Assembly (NCBI GenBank): GCA_963565915.1 | Contig: OY751493.1 | Span: 2,914,001-2,978,000, forward strand | DNA: 64,000 nucleotides | Direction of reading: 5' to 3' | From: Entoloma clypeatum | Lineage: Eukaryota; Basidiomycota; Agaricomycetes; Agaricales; Entolomataceae | Part shown: positions 10,597-22,639 of the stretch, piece after piece | Numbering within the stretch: position 1 is the first letter of the stretch | How the letters are laid out: each line of letters starts with the position of its first letter | Notes under the pieces: model-generated | Told to the model about the DNA's origin: nothing | Databases searched by the model: none | The model's input: only the letters and a program-made list of their open reading frames with translations | Position numbers and translations under genes: made by a program

Positions 10597-13392
10597 ATGC
10601 GTCCAGCAGTCCTCGCTGCCCTCCTCGTCGTCCCCTCTGTCTTCGCCCACATCCAGCAGCCCATCCCTTCCACCCTCTCCACTACCCTTGTCGACGTCCT
10701 CTCCGCTGACCCCAATTACACATCTCTCCTCCGCCTCCTGCAACGCGCCCGTCTCATCCCAACCCTTAACCGCCTCACCGGAAGTACCCTCTTCGCGCCT
10801 ACCAACGATGCTATTAAGAACCACGATCTGTGGCTCGACCTTCTTCGAAGCGACCCCTCTTCCCTCACTGACAACGTCCAGGAACAGCTTAGGCAGCAGT
10901 TGTTCTACCACCTTTTAAACTACACCGTTTCCACCCTGCCCACTGATAAGAAGCCAGTGACATACAAGACCTTGCATTACCCAAGAGCTCCTGAAGGGCC
11001 ACCTTCACGAAAACCTCCGCCGTCGCCCCCTTGGATGCCTGTCCCGGGCGGAACCCTAGGCGGTGAACCGCAGCGCTTGCGCGCCTCATCCCAAGATCAG
11101 AACTCCTGGGTCGGCGTCGACGCTTTCGGCAAGAATGGGGCCAAGGTCACCAATACGGTTGAGGCTGGAAATGGCATCGTATTTGGTATCTCCAAAATCC
11201 TCGATCCCCCACCCGACCTAGGTATGTCCTTAAACATGGCCTCTGTAGAAGCTGACAATACCTCTAGCACGTGTCATTTCTCTCCAACCCTCCATCTCCT
11301 ATTTCTACAAGGTCCTCAATCCAGAAATCACCAACCTTTTGAATTCGTCCTCTGCGTTGACCCTATTTCTTCCTATTGATGCTGCTTGGGATTCCCTTGA
11401 CCCTTATGAAAGGCTCTACCTAGAAAGCGAATATGCGGCCGATGACCTTAAACGTATTTTGAACATGCATGCCGTTCTGGAGGCTGGCGTCCAGTATTCC
11501 GATTCCTTCAGCCATGGATCCAACTGTAAGTGATTTGGTTTATCATTTGGTTTATTGACCTATCTATCTTGTACTAAATACATCTCCAGTGACGACGATT
11601 GACGGAAATTCACTGCAAATATCCGTCTCATCCGAGAGTACGACCATTTCAGGTGCCAAGCTGATAGAACCCGATATCTATGCTTCGAATGGCGTCCTTC
11701 ATCTCGTGGACTCTCTTCTCCTGCCGCCTGGTGCCCTTCAGTTGACGCCAGAGAAATATCTTCTTGCTCTCAACTGCACTACATTCGTATCTCTTCTGCA
11801 TTCTGTCGATTTAACCGCATTAATCAATAATACAGAAGCAAAGTACACCATTCTTGCTCCCACGGATGACGTGTTTTCTGTGTTCCAGCATGAGGCACTC
11901 CCGGAGAAAGGAACTGAGGAATTAAAGAAACTTCTTCAATACCATTTCATTCCTGGAAGGTGGACTCCCAAAAAGCTAGAGCAGGGAATGTTATTAGAAA
12001 CGGAGCTGAAGGAGGAAGGTCTTGGTGGCGGGAGTCAGGTATTAAGTGTTGAAGTCACCGCCAATTCCGGCAGAAAAGACACCGATAAGTCCATCCGGTT
12101 TGGCGGTGCTGGAACCATTGGGACACCAAGTAAGTAGGGCCATGGTCGAGGTTAATATGAACGCTGACAGTGCTCCAGTTGAAGTGAATAACACTCTGGT
12201 TTACTTCCTCTCGCGGCCTCTTGTACCACCTGGCGATGCTCTACAGACCGCTCTCCCAAAACTAGATCTTTCGTCTTTTTTAGCAGCAATTTTCTCGACC
12301 TCCCAGGCCGAAACTTTAAAGACCACTCCACGCACGTCTCTCCTCATCCCTCACAACAGTGCATTCAAACGTCTTGGAATGTTAGTCAGCGGCCATCTCC
12401 TGGGGACGTCTTCGAAACAAGACTTGGAGAATGTCCTTCTGCACCACGCCTTGGACACAGTTGAGTACGCACAGTCCCTAAAGAACGGCTCACAGCATAC
12501 CTTTGCTACCCTGGAAGGCAGCGACCTCCAGTTTGACCGAACAAAAAATGGAACTCTATTTGCCATTCCGAGTGGGGGTTGGGCAGGAATGCAAGCTGAG
12601 GTGTATACTCAAGATATTCTCACCCAGACCGGCGTCATACATGAACTCTCAGACGTTCTCATCCCTAGATCGGTAGACCTGACTGTGGGGAAGCTTGTCA
12701 GGGCTGCCCAAGGCAATACGATGTCGTCCCTGGCAACCAAGGCGGGTTTCGAATGGCTCCTGAATGGAACTGCACCCCCTGAAGGCTCTCCTTGGGCCGA
12801 GGACGGACTGACCGGCGCTGGTTGGACTTTGCTTTGTCCAACAGACGATGCATTCAAAAGCCTCAATCTAACTCGCATGTTTGCTGATGTCGAAATGCTT
12901 CGATCACTTGTTGCTCAACATCTGATTCTGTCTCCTCCCTCACAAGGTGTCTTGCGAATATTTGACCGTGGAGCACTCTATAACAATCGACCATTGCCCC
13001 TTGATGAATCACCGACATATTCCACGCTTCATTCCTCTTCTTCTGCCTATGGCGATATTGCCTTCCGATGGCGTGATGATATAGAACCCAGCGGCTATGT
13101 AGTTGGGATAAAGGATGCCCGGGGTACTGACGGGACTGCCGACTGGGCTCGAGTACTCTCATGGGGACGATCGACCGCTGCAGGCGGGGGTGGGGTCATT
13201 CAGATCGATCGTCTGCTCGTGCCCTATTATCCCTCGTGGTGGATTGCTTATGGCGCTCCTGCGGGTGTCGGCCTTGTGGGATCTTTAATGATCTGTGCAT
13301 TTTTCTATGGTATTCGCATTGTATGGATGCGGGACGCGACAGAGGCAACTTATGAACCTGTTGGCGGATTTGGTCGGGACGATGAACCTTGA
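10597..13392 (+). CDS. Secretory type I membrane protein with five fasciclin (FAS1) domains
   Basis: Four exons (10597-11221, 11268-11525, 11590-12129, 12179-13392) give 878 residues. A signal peptide (MRPAVLAALLVVPSVFA) is followed by five FAS1 units. Each is recognisable from an H1-like 'TLFAPTNDAI', 'LFLPIDAAW', 'TILAPTDDVF', 'SLLIPHNSAF' or 'TLLCPTDDAF' box and a closing 'LLxP' box. Many N-x-S/T sites are present. One transmembrane helix (about residues 823-850, 'WWIAYGAPAGVGLVGSLMIC...') precedes a short cytoplasmic tail. FAS1 proteins mediate adhesion or wall contact; in yeast a FAS1 membrane protein acts at the vacuole. The start codon lies 27 bp from that of RAV1 on the other strand. 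Confidence 0.9.
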
Positions 13393-13615
13393 GTGGAAAA
13401 AAGATATGAAGCCGTTGACATTCTAGATGCTTGCTATGAAATTATATATTGTATGTTATATATCAAGAAACTGGAGATGTTATCTGTAATATGTAACATG
13501 TGATATTGAGTTGATATTGGAATATTGGAACCTTGACCTTGGTCCGGCTGAATGGCCATAAGTAAGCTTCATAATTCATTGCAACTTTTCCTTCGTGCCT
13601 CAAGTCTCAAGTACA

Positions 13616-14995
13616 ATGGTTCGCAATCCCATCATACCTGTGGGTCGCACGAACTGATGCCGACTTGCAGAGTAGCGAAGTAGAAGAGGTTCATGTCTCC
13701 GGGACAGACTCCATCAAGTCGTTTATTGCGGGAGGCTTCGGAGGTGTTTCAGCAGTCCTCGTTGGTCAGCGTAATACCTTCCATCTATTTCGCTAGTTGC
13801 CAAACGTGTCGATCCTTAGGCCATCCGTTTGACTTGACGAAGACGAGACTACAAACCGCCCCTCAGGGAGTCTATACGGGCGCTTTGGATGTCGTGAAGA
13901 AAACGTTGGCTCGGGATGGAATATCGGGGTAAAGAACCTCTTGTACACCATGTCTTCCATGTTGACAGAGTCTGTTACAGAATGTACCGCGGCATTGTTC
14001 CTCCGCTGCTGGGCGTCACACCTATATTTGCCGTATCTTTTTGGGTGAGGACAGACCTCTTGGACAAGTAACCACCCCGAACACATGTTTCTAGGCATAC
14101 GATACCTCCAAACAGCTCATCTATGCTGTGACACCCAACCGGGCCAGTGCTTCCTTGTCCACTGCCGAACTGGCTACGGCAGGATTTCTGTCCGCTATTC
14201 CGACTACTCTGGTTACAGCCCCGGTAGAAAGAGCGAAGGTTTTATTACAGGTGAATTCGTGTTGACACAGCAGTTCGCCCGTCTTATCTTCCTCCGACCC
14301 ATAGATTCAAGGACAAGGAGGTTCTGAAAAGTACAAAGGTGTATTCGATGTCCTCAAACATCTCTATAAAGAGGGCGGATTGCGAAGTATTTTCCGTGGA
14401 ACTGGCGCCACGCTTGCGCGCGACGGCCCAGGAAGTGCTGCGTAAGCTAATAGTTGTGTCCCAACCAAGAATGGAAGATTGATATTCGCAGATATTTTGC
14501 CGCGTATGAAGTGACGAAGAAGGCACTTATTCCAACGAATTCCTCACCCGCTGACTTGAATCTTGGTGCTATCATGTTTGCTGGAGGTACAGCAGGTATT
14601 GCAATGTGGTCATTGGTCATCCCTCCCGATGTGCGTCCTACTTTGCAAAGAGTGCAAAATAGGTCATACAATGTTAACGGTTTGAACAGGTTTTGAAGTC
14701 CCGAATTCAGTCTGCGCCCGAGGGGACGTACTCTGGGATGCTGGACTGTGCAAGGAAAACGATAGCTAAGGATGGTGTTCGTGCCTTGTGGAAAGGGCTG
14801 GGTCCAGCAATGGCACGGGTGAGTCTCATGTCGCATATCCGATGGCAGTCCAATGAACAAATCGTATCTCAGGCTTTCCCAGCCAATGCAGCCACCTTCG
14901 TGAGTCTGGGTTGACATTTTGTTATGTGTACCCTCATCTTCCTATTTTAGCTGGGCGTCGAAGCATCTCGGAATCTTATGGACAAGTTTTTCTAA
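13616..14995 (+). CDS. Mitochondrial carnitine/acylcarnitine carrier
   Basis: Inner-membrane antiporter that exchanges acylcarnitines for carnitine, feeding beta-oxidation. The spliced product has the three carrier repeats with signatures '[10 protein letters not shown]', '[10 protein letters not shown]' and 'PPDVLKSRIQ'. It also carries typical carnitine-carrier sequence such as '[20 protein letters not shown]', '[20 protein letters not shown]' (here IVPPLLG...) and '[14 protein letters not shown]'. The end is '[14 protein letters not shown]'. Length is about 300 residues, normal for the family. The first exon appears to be only the ATG (13616-13618), followed by a 52 bp intron with donor GTTCGC; joining gives '[15 protein letters not shown]'. 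Any other upstream ATG would be out of frame. Confidence 0.93.
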
Positions 14996-15280
14996 GGAGC
15001 TATAGAATTTTCTTCTTTCCGGGTTCTGTAATATACCCGCCAAAATAGTAGACTGGAGGTTATAGAGTGTCTAATGATCATGACCATGTCGAGTGCAATG
15101 TATCAAAATCATCCTCAGCTCAAGTTCGACAGAGGATCGATCTTCAACGTGCTGACTTCACCTTGAGCACCGCCTTTTCGGTTCTGTCTGGCACACCATG
15201 AACAAATGGGCTCTCTCCAAGAGTACATACATGATTGTATTCCTTTTCAATTTGTCTATGTCCCGAGTAATACAGATAGG

Positions 15281-17253
15281 TCAACTTGAATGTTTCCAAC
15301 TTGACGGAATTTTCAGTACACCATCAGCCCATTTCCCAAGTCGCCCCTCTTCCCAATGTTCGATGTATGACAGCCCAGAACTACCCCGCCGACCTTCTTC
15401 GACTTTAAGGCGCTTCTCTCCATCACACCAGAAGAGGACCCATGAACCCAGCCGAAGGTGACCAGAGCTGCGCTCGAAATACCATTTATTGACGGGGTTG
15501 TTAGCTCGGCTACGCCAGACCAAATCTTGCCCTTCGCCTATACCTCCTTTTCCACCGTTAGGATTGGCGGAGAATGGATGGCCAAGCCCGTAAGACTCGT
15601 CGTGCAATGCTACCCACAAAAAGTCAACGGTGCCATCTCCTTGGTGGCTGGGTAAGACTGCGAATTTGTCAAGGTAGGCAATGGGTGAGTCCAGACCGGG
15701 GCACGCCTCTTTCGTCACGATGGCTGCCCCTGCATAATCACCAGCAACAATGATGAAGTCCAAAGTCCTTTCCAACCTTTCATAGAAGGAGCTTTGATCC
15801 AAAGTCCTGTAGAAGGAGTGTTCAAGAAGGGTGTTCAACTTGTCTCGATCGATATCAAAGACAGATCGAAGAACTCGTATTGGTGAACCTCGGCGCAGCA
15901 GGGTAGGTGTGTCAGGTGTGAGCTTCCGATTACCCTGCAGCAAGGCGTGAGGTAAACTCGAACTGACTGCAGGCTTGTTGGTAATCAGATTTCCGATGAG
16001 GGAACTGGGCGATCTGTGGGAAACCATGATAGCAGAAGACGTAGGCGGCATGTAGGAAAGGCACGTTCTAGCAAGTGAAAGATTGGAGAGTGCTGTGGAA
16101 TGAGAACGGCACCATGACTCGTTGAAAGTGCCATGTATATGTGTGTATTCAGAATCAAGGTTGATTAGAAGGTGAGGGTACCCCGAACGAGCATATGATG
16201 GGATACCTCCTTGACGATTGATGATCACGAGGCGAAGAGGGGTGAGGTCAACTGCCTGGGAAGCTTCATCTTGTCGTCCTTCCTCACTTTGTGAGTTTTG
16301 AGCGGACGCTTCAACCATACCTTGTGCTAAGCCTGCTATCACATCATTGGCATCTATGCGAATGGAACGACAGAAGGAATCAAGAGCGAACGGGGAAATG
16401 ACAGGGATTTCACCTGCTCGAAGAGCGGAGCGGATAGGGATCAAATCAGACGGAATAGTATGGGATTCCGGCGGGCATAGGCCATCTTCCCGAAAGGTAT
16501 CTTCTCCAGGTTTTGGACCAAGTCGAACAACGGCCCCTACTAATGGGCGAGCGTGAGCACCATGTTTTTCGAGACTGGTCACGACGCGCATCGTCTCTTC
16601 AACGATCGCAGCCCTTTCGTCGTGATCTCCCCGGTGTATATTGTCATTCTCGACAATGATAACGCTAACAAGGCCGAGTTTCTCCAAATAGACCAAGCCG
16701 CGAGTTATGCTGTCTAGCTGTGTATCTGTGAAAGGGCCTTGCACCTTGACAAGTGCTGTGCGGCGAATGACCGGATTTAAGATAGATGCGATCACAGGGC
16801 TCGCTTTTGGATGTTCAAGGACGCACGGTACGGGCTTGTTCTGAGATTGGTGAGGAGTCGGTGAAAGGATATCGATTTCCGAAGGAACCGAAGCCGATGG
16901 CTTGACATGATGATGACCAAAGTGAGCAAGGTAAGACCGAGTATCTCGCAAGGATGGATTTGCACGTAAGATCGATAGAATGAAGTCCTAAAAACGTAGC
17001 CATGAAGCGACTAGGAAGCAACGGAGACGTGACTCAACTAACATTTTCGGAGGTGGAGACAACATCAAGCTCTGCAGGGGCTTGCCGTAACCCGCGGCTA
17101 GTCTACAGGCACAGAGTGAGAAAAGTAGACTAGGAGATGGAGAGAACAAGTGGTGCCAACTGCATAGAATGCCTTGAAGGCTTGGGTCCGCTTGACCTTG
17201 ACCTTGACCGAAGCTGCAACGAGGCTACGAGGACCAATGGTGTGTGGGTTCAT
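15281..17253 (-). CDS. ARG2: Mitochondrial N-acetylglutamate synthase
   Basis: First enzyme of arginine biosynthesis: glutamate plus acetyl-CoA to N-acetylglutamate in the mitochondrial matrix. Three exons on the minus strand. The first two carry a basic presequence (MNPHTIGPRSLVAASVKVKV...) and 'TSRGLRQAPAELD'. The long last exon (about 16990-15281) holds an amino-acid-kinase-like region ('ILNPVIRRTALVKVQGPFTD', 'GLVSVIIVENDN') and a C-terminal N-acyltransferase domain ('YAGAAIVTKE', 'YLDKFAVLPSHQGDGTVDFL', 'RSRANNPVNKWYFERSSGHL'). Length is about 620 residues. No arginine-attenuator uORF was recognised upstream. Confidence 0.92.
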
Positions 17254-17786
17254 TCTGGGAGACGATGGAGGGCAAAGGGAGGCGACTTCGATTGACTCAT
17301 GAGCTACCTTTCCACCGTTTTTTATAAAGTTAGGCGCGCTTCAAGTAGAAATTTTTAATAGACTTTTATCAGATACAGTAAGATCATCCAAGGCTATGGG
17401 ACAATATCATCATAGGCCGCAAGTTATTCATGCTATGCAACAATAGTCATTTGACTATGCTGTGTGAGATGAGCGCCGGCGTCACAAGCGCCTTGAAGCA
17501 GAAGGCTGTTACGTTTCAGACGCGCATGATAATGCCAAGTGACCTGGACACTGATCGAAGAAAGGCCATCCGATGGCCTTTCTTCCTCTAGTGAGAGTGG
17601 AGCATAGAAAATTATGTACCTGTTGGAGGCTCGCTGGCAATGCTTTGATACACTGTCATCCTACAATGAGTTGCTACGAAAAGTAGATTTCATTCAGGTG
17701 TAGCGTATTGATTGTAGCGTAAGTAGATACGCAATACCGTGACTTGATTCTGAAAGCGACCATCAACCTCGCTGAGCTGAAAGCAT
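17254..17786. promoter_or_regulatory. Divergent intergenic region with a perfect inverted repeat
   Basis: This 533 bp region separates the ARG2 and UBE2O-type start codons. It contains a perfect 12-bp inverted repeat with a 3-base loop (17558-17569 and 17573-17584, AAGAAAGGCCAT...). Apart from AT-rich runs I see no coding potential or RNA gene. The repeat could be a cruciform or a dimeric protein-binding site. Confidence 0.45.
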
Positions 17787-20700
17787 ATGTCAACAAAGGT
17801 CCGTTATTCTTCATGCGATGATAAGTACGATGGGTATTTAATAGAGCATACAGTTTTACCAACAAGATATCGTACAACGGATCGCGTCTCCACGTTCATT
17901 CGGTATCGTCCTGGTACGTGTACCGCTCGGTCTCTGTTGACAACTTTCCTAATGCTCCTGAAAAGAGGTGCTGGCATGATGCCGAGGACATCCTTCACCC
18001 TGCAACACTAGCAGATCCTCTGATGCGGGCCTTACAACCTGGAGAAGTGGGGGTATCGTTTCTGACAGATGGGGGAGAACGCGAGATTCTGTTGGAAACG
18101 GACCTTCGGCTTGTGGATCGCACCGTTCAGCCTGGGGACTTCTGCAAGCGAGCTATTGACCAGGTGCAATCTGGGGTCGTAACTGACATCCATGTGAAAG
18201 GTCGAGTCGAGCACGCAATCAGTGGGGAAGTAGTGGAGGGATGGAAGACACTGGACGATCTTGAGAGCAGAGTGGATGCTGCGATAGGTGACTATGTCGT
18301 ATTTGACGACTGGATAGGCCAGGTATCTTGTTCTCTTTCTTCTTAAGAAACTCTCATCATCGTTGCCGCAGGTTATTGAGGTGTGGATCATGTGCAGATT
18401 GACATCCCGCGCAGTCGCCTGACACATTCTCCTTAGTTGTACGACGAGTCGCTCATTGAGGTCTCACCGGGTCAACTTGTTCGACTACCAGAGATTAGTT
18501 CTCGCCTTAGTGTGGGTGAGAAGGGCACTGTTCGTGAAGTCAATGCACTATCGATCGCTCTCCCTCCCTGATCAACATCCCCAGGACATTCTTCCAAATC
18601 CTAATGGCAATAACATGTATAACATCTTGGGATATTTACTAGGCGCACAGCGGGATGACAACCTTGAAACTGTTCTTGATGTCAAGCACACTGTCTATGC
18701 AATTGCGTGGCTGGCCGTCAGTCAATTGGTAAATATATTCCTACCGCCCATAGGACTTATTTCATGACGTGCTCGCAGCTTGATCATGTACAGGCTGAAA
18801 ACCAATCCCGCCCTCAGAGGTTCTGGCATGGGGAAGATATCAAACAATTGACCATGATTCGGGGAAGATCAGACACTGAGATGCGTGTTGGTGATCGGGT
18901 TCGTCTGAAAGACAATACAAGGGCCCCATCCACGACGCACGGGGGAGGGACTAGCGACGAAACGATCGACGTGCAAACTTTCCTGGTGGTAGAAACCCAG
19001 ACAAGCGTCAAAATCTTGTGGCAGGATGGCACGCGCGAAACATTGAACTCTACAGAAGTCATTCCATATTTGAATCCCGATGAATATGACTGCTGGTGAG
19101 AGATAGTTGCGTTTGTTGACCCTTAGCTCACGTCATGCCCAGGCCTGGAGATCATATCATCTGGAAGGAAATCGGGGTGAAACGCCCTGCAATCGTACAA
19201 TCCGTCAACGCAGCGGATCGGACTGCCTTGATCCTCCTTACAGACGTTGGTACAGTAGAGCTCGCCTCTCTGTTGGAACTTGACCCACATGGCACATCTG
19301 AGCTCGCTGGGCCAGTTCCGCAGTCCGCCTATGAGGGGCTCGGAGTTCGTCGAGGGGATTTCGTGTTCATACATTGTTCAGGCACTACCAACGGTTTCGA
19401 GAGACCCTTTGTTCCCAGAATCGGAGAATTGGAAGCCTGGGTCCGTGAAAGCCCTGCACGGGATGGTAAGCTGATGGGATGGAGGAAGGAGATGGCCGAT
19501 ATAGGAGCCAACCTTGCCGCACGGCGCACACCAGGAGCACTCAACTTCCATATCAACCGTCCGACTCGCGGAGATGGACGCGTTTCTTGGTTGGGCGAAG
19601 TCACAGATGTAGGACATTACGTTGGAGTTAAAATCTATCTCCGTTGACTCTCTCCTTTAGCTTCGTCTCGATGGGACTGTAGAAGTAACACATCCAGATT
19701 CCACCACTATGATTTATCCTTTAGAACGCCTGACCAAGTTGTACGATGGCATCGAGCAACTCGATAGCCTGTGGGGTGATGAATCCTCGGAAATTCATAA
19801 CGTCGAGGCAAACAACGGGGAGACGTGGTCAATGGATGACGATGGCGTGTGGCATCGTGATCCAAATGACGGCGAATGGGAAGACTACAATGAGGATAGC
19901 GAAGGCGAGGATTATGGAACTATGGATGTGGATGACGGAGACTGGGCAAATGAGCCTATGGTCGATGTAGGCGAAGTAGGCTTGACAGAAATGTCAACCA
20001 GCTTGAGAGAGAACGGCCTCCAACAAAATCTCGCTCCTGTTGCTCATCGGCCAGAAATCCGCTGTCTTCAAGCTAGCGAGCCTATAGATGAGGATCGCGA
20101 CCCATGGAAACGCTTTGACATCCTTCTTTCCGCACCCCCTGATCACGCATTTATATCCTCTCCTCCAGCACAGCCTTCGAAACCATTCCTTGGCCGGCTT
20201 GCCAAAGAGTACCGCATCCTCGCAAACAGTCTTCCAGGTCTGTTCTGTTATTCATCTAGGTCAATCTCAACTTTCCTTACCCTTATCAAGATTCCATTCT
20301 TGTCCGTGCTTATGAAGATCGCACTGACCTGTTGCGGTGTCTCATTTTAGGGCCTGCGAACACACCCTACGAAGACGCGCCTTTTATGATAGATTGGATG
20401 CTAGATTCGAACTTTCCTCACACCCCTCCGATAGCACACTTTCATAGTTGGACTAATGGAAATGGTCGAGGTGCGGCCAGATATGGATTACAGAAACCTT
20501 ATGCTTATTGCCCCTAATCTTGTTATAGTCAATCCGTGAGCATATCCCACGAGGCTTTCAGTGATCCTAGGCTAACGAGTATGGGACAGGAATTTGTACG
20601 AAGAAGGGAAAGTATGTTTGTCAATTTTGGGCACCTGGGCTGGAGACAAGGACGAGATCTGGAGTGTAGCACGGTCTTCGCTGTTGCAAGCCTTTGTTTC

Positions 20701-21202
20701 AATCCAAGGCCTTGTTCTTGTTAAAGAGCCGTGGGTATTTTTCGTTCAGCTGGGCTGTTGAATTGCTCAAACATGGAATATTTTAGCTGGTTTTGTGAAC
20801 CTGCGTATGACAAGTTAAGAGGGACTGAAGAGGGAATTGTTAACAGGTTTGTGTCATGCATGTTATTTCGAATCTCTTCGATGCACTTAGTCAAAAATTT
20901 CCAGTCGACTTTACAACGAGAAGGCATATGTCCTGTCGCGTGGGTTTGTTCTTCGCGCCCTTGAGAGTCCCTTGGGTGGATTAGAATCCGAGATGAGATG
21001 GCTGTATTTTCAGAGCCACAAGTTGGCAAAAGTCCTGGACGATGCTCAAGCATTGATTGTGAAGAGTAAAGCACTGCCTGACTTGGTTGAAGTTGATCAA
21101 GACGTGGCTATACCTCGGTTGACTGCAGGAGGGATCATCGCTTTGGAACGAACGTTGACTAAGTTACGCGTTATGGCTGATTCCAACCATGGGGCATCAT
21201 GA
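17787..21202 (+). CDS. UBE2O-type E2/E3 hybrid ubiquitin-conjugating enzyme
   Basis: Large E2 (about 890 residues by my splicing) that can also select substrates, as UBE2O/E2-230K does. The N-terminal two thirds hold repeated SH3-like barrels ('VGEKGT', '[10 protein letters not shown]', '[19 protein letters not shown]', '[11 protein letters not shown]'). An acidic [20 protein letters not shown] stretch follows. The UBC fold includes '[18 protein letters not shown]', '[13 protein letters not shown]', and the active-site segment '[20 protein letters not shown]' with the catalytic Cys codon at 20615-20617. Exon 1 is 12 nt (MSTK). A 9-nt exon (18372-18380, Val-Ile-Glu) sits between two introns. 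The region between 20860 and 20920 also needs an intron to join 'GTEEGIVN' to '[15 protein letters not shown]'. The C-terminal helix region ends at 21202. Confidence 0.88.
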
Positions 21203-21393
21203 CCCCAAGCTCAGCGTGTACTTGGAGAGAACTTGATTACTATTTACTTACATGAAACAATAAGGCGCAAGATTCCAGGTTAACGCTAAAGGGCCTAGAT
21301 CTTTGTTTGGATTTACCATAATCAATATCCGTTGGACGAAGCCTGAGCCGGCGCAATCGCAGAATGACAGTGATTTTAGTACGTTTGTCCCTG

Positions 21394-22613
21394 TCATCCG
21401 AGCCGACATGAACTCGAAGTAGTCTTGGCCATTCCGGCGCCTTCCAGGAGGTCGAGAGCCCCGCCCCTCCACTCCTTCGTTTGTTGAGTCAGTTCTTCAA
21501 AAGCGCGTTCGACGCGTTCGACGCCTGTCATTTCCTCCCCTTCCTTGGGCAACGGCAGACCTCTAGAAGTATCGAACTGGCCTGCTGTCTTGAGCCTCTC
21601 AAGTACAAAATGGTTCGCTCTTTCCACAGCTAAATGTGTCTCGGAGGAGCCCGACTGTATCTCGGCACGAATGCTGTTCAGCAAGAAGGATTTTTCCGTT
21701 TGGTACTGGACGAGGCTCGATGTCGATGGATGTGTCCTTGCATTAGGATTGTATTCAGGCGGTAGCGAAAGATTGGTCGTGGTCGCATCAACCGTACCAT
21801 CCAACCAGCTGTTAAGAGCTTCCAATGCAGTTTTGGCCTTTCTGGCCTTGTCTCGTTTTGTGGGTCGACCCTTTTTCTTGGGTACATTGAGGAGCGTTGG
21901 TTGAGGATCACGAGGGTCTATGAAGATTTCTCGAGGAAGCCTTCGTGGGTTCAGAGGACTGAGGTTTGAATGGGGGACAACGAGGAAAACCTGTTCCTTC
22001 AGCAGGACGGATACTATATGGGAAACGGGGGATTTGAGCGGGAGCAATGTTGCAGAATCAAAAGAGGCAGGAAGCGCTCTGAGGGACAGATAATGGTCTA
22101 AGGAGTGCAGTCAGATACCATACGACTGAGTGAGGGCAAGTTGTACCCAGGGGGACTGGAACGTGCGCAACGGCGTATAGACAGGGGGCTGTATCGTAAG
22201 GTTGGGTGTAAAAAAAAGTATAAAACCCAAACAATGCAGCGGCCCTGTTGTGAGGAGCAGCGGTCCCGAGGGTATATTCTGCACGGTCAATGCTTAACAC
22301 GGAAGAGCGACTCCAGGGTGCGATGCTGACCAAGAAAGAGTCGGAGAACGGTGTTCAGAAAGGCCTGACGGGTTCTGTCGTCGAAGACCATAAAGTGCAA
22401 CCAGAGCCATCCCTGTGAAGACCAGAGGTGTCTGAAGATGGAAAACGGGTGTGGAGACGAGGAGGTGGAGTATTGTTGGTAGAAAGCGGAAGTGAGAGCA
22501 GAGATGTCGTCGCGGAGAGCGTTGACGAAGATGGACGAAGTGAAGTATGTCGGCTGAAGAACGACCTCTCCGCGACTTGCAGATGGAGCGGGTGCGACTC
22601 GGACGGCGGACAT
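21394..22613 (-). CDS. Hypothetical protein, SNAPc subunit 1-like
   Basis: Three exons are likely. Exon 1 reads 'MSAVRVAPAPSASRGEVVLQ...' to 'LNTVLRLFL', and acceptors near 22300 and 22090 join to 'EYTLGTAAPHNRAAALFGFY' and 'DHYLSLRALPASFDSATLLP'. The layout is 'F.IFRHLWSSQGWLWLHF', then a short 'RxAALFGFYTFFYTQP' segment, then 'YLSLRALP'. This resembles the SNAPC1 family, which builds the snRNA promoter-binding complex. The second half has a basic patch 'VPKKKGRPTKRDKARKAKTA' that looks like a nuclear signal or AT-hook. The family call is moderate; the gene model is good. It is head to head with IMA1, 26 bp between start codons. Confidence 0.62.
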
Positions 22614-22639
22614 GGCTGCTCACGTGATTGAATTGCTTC

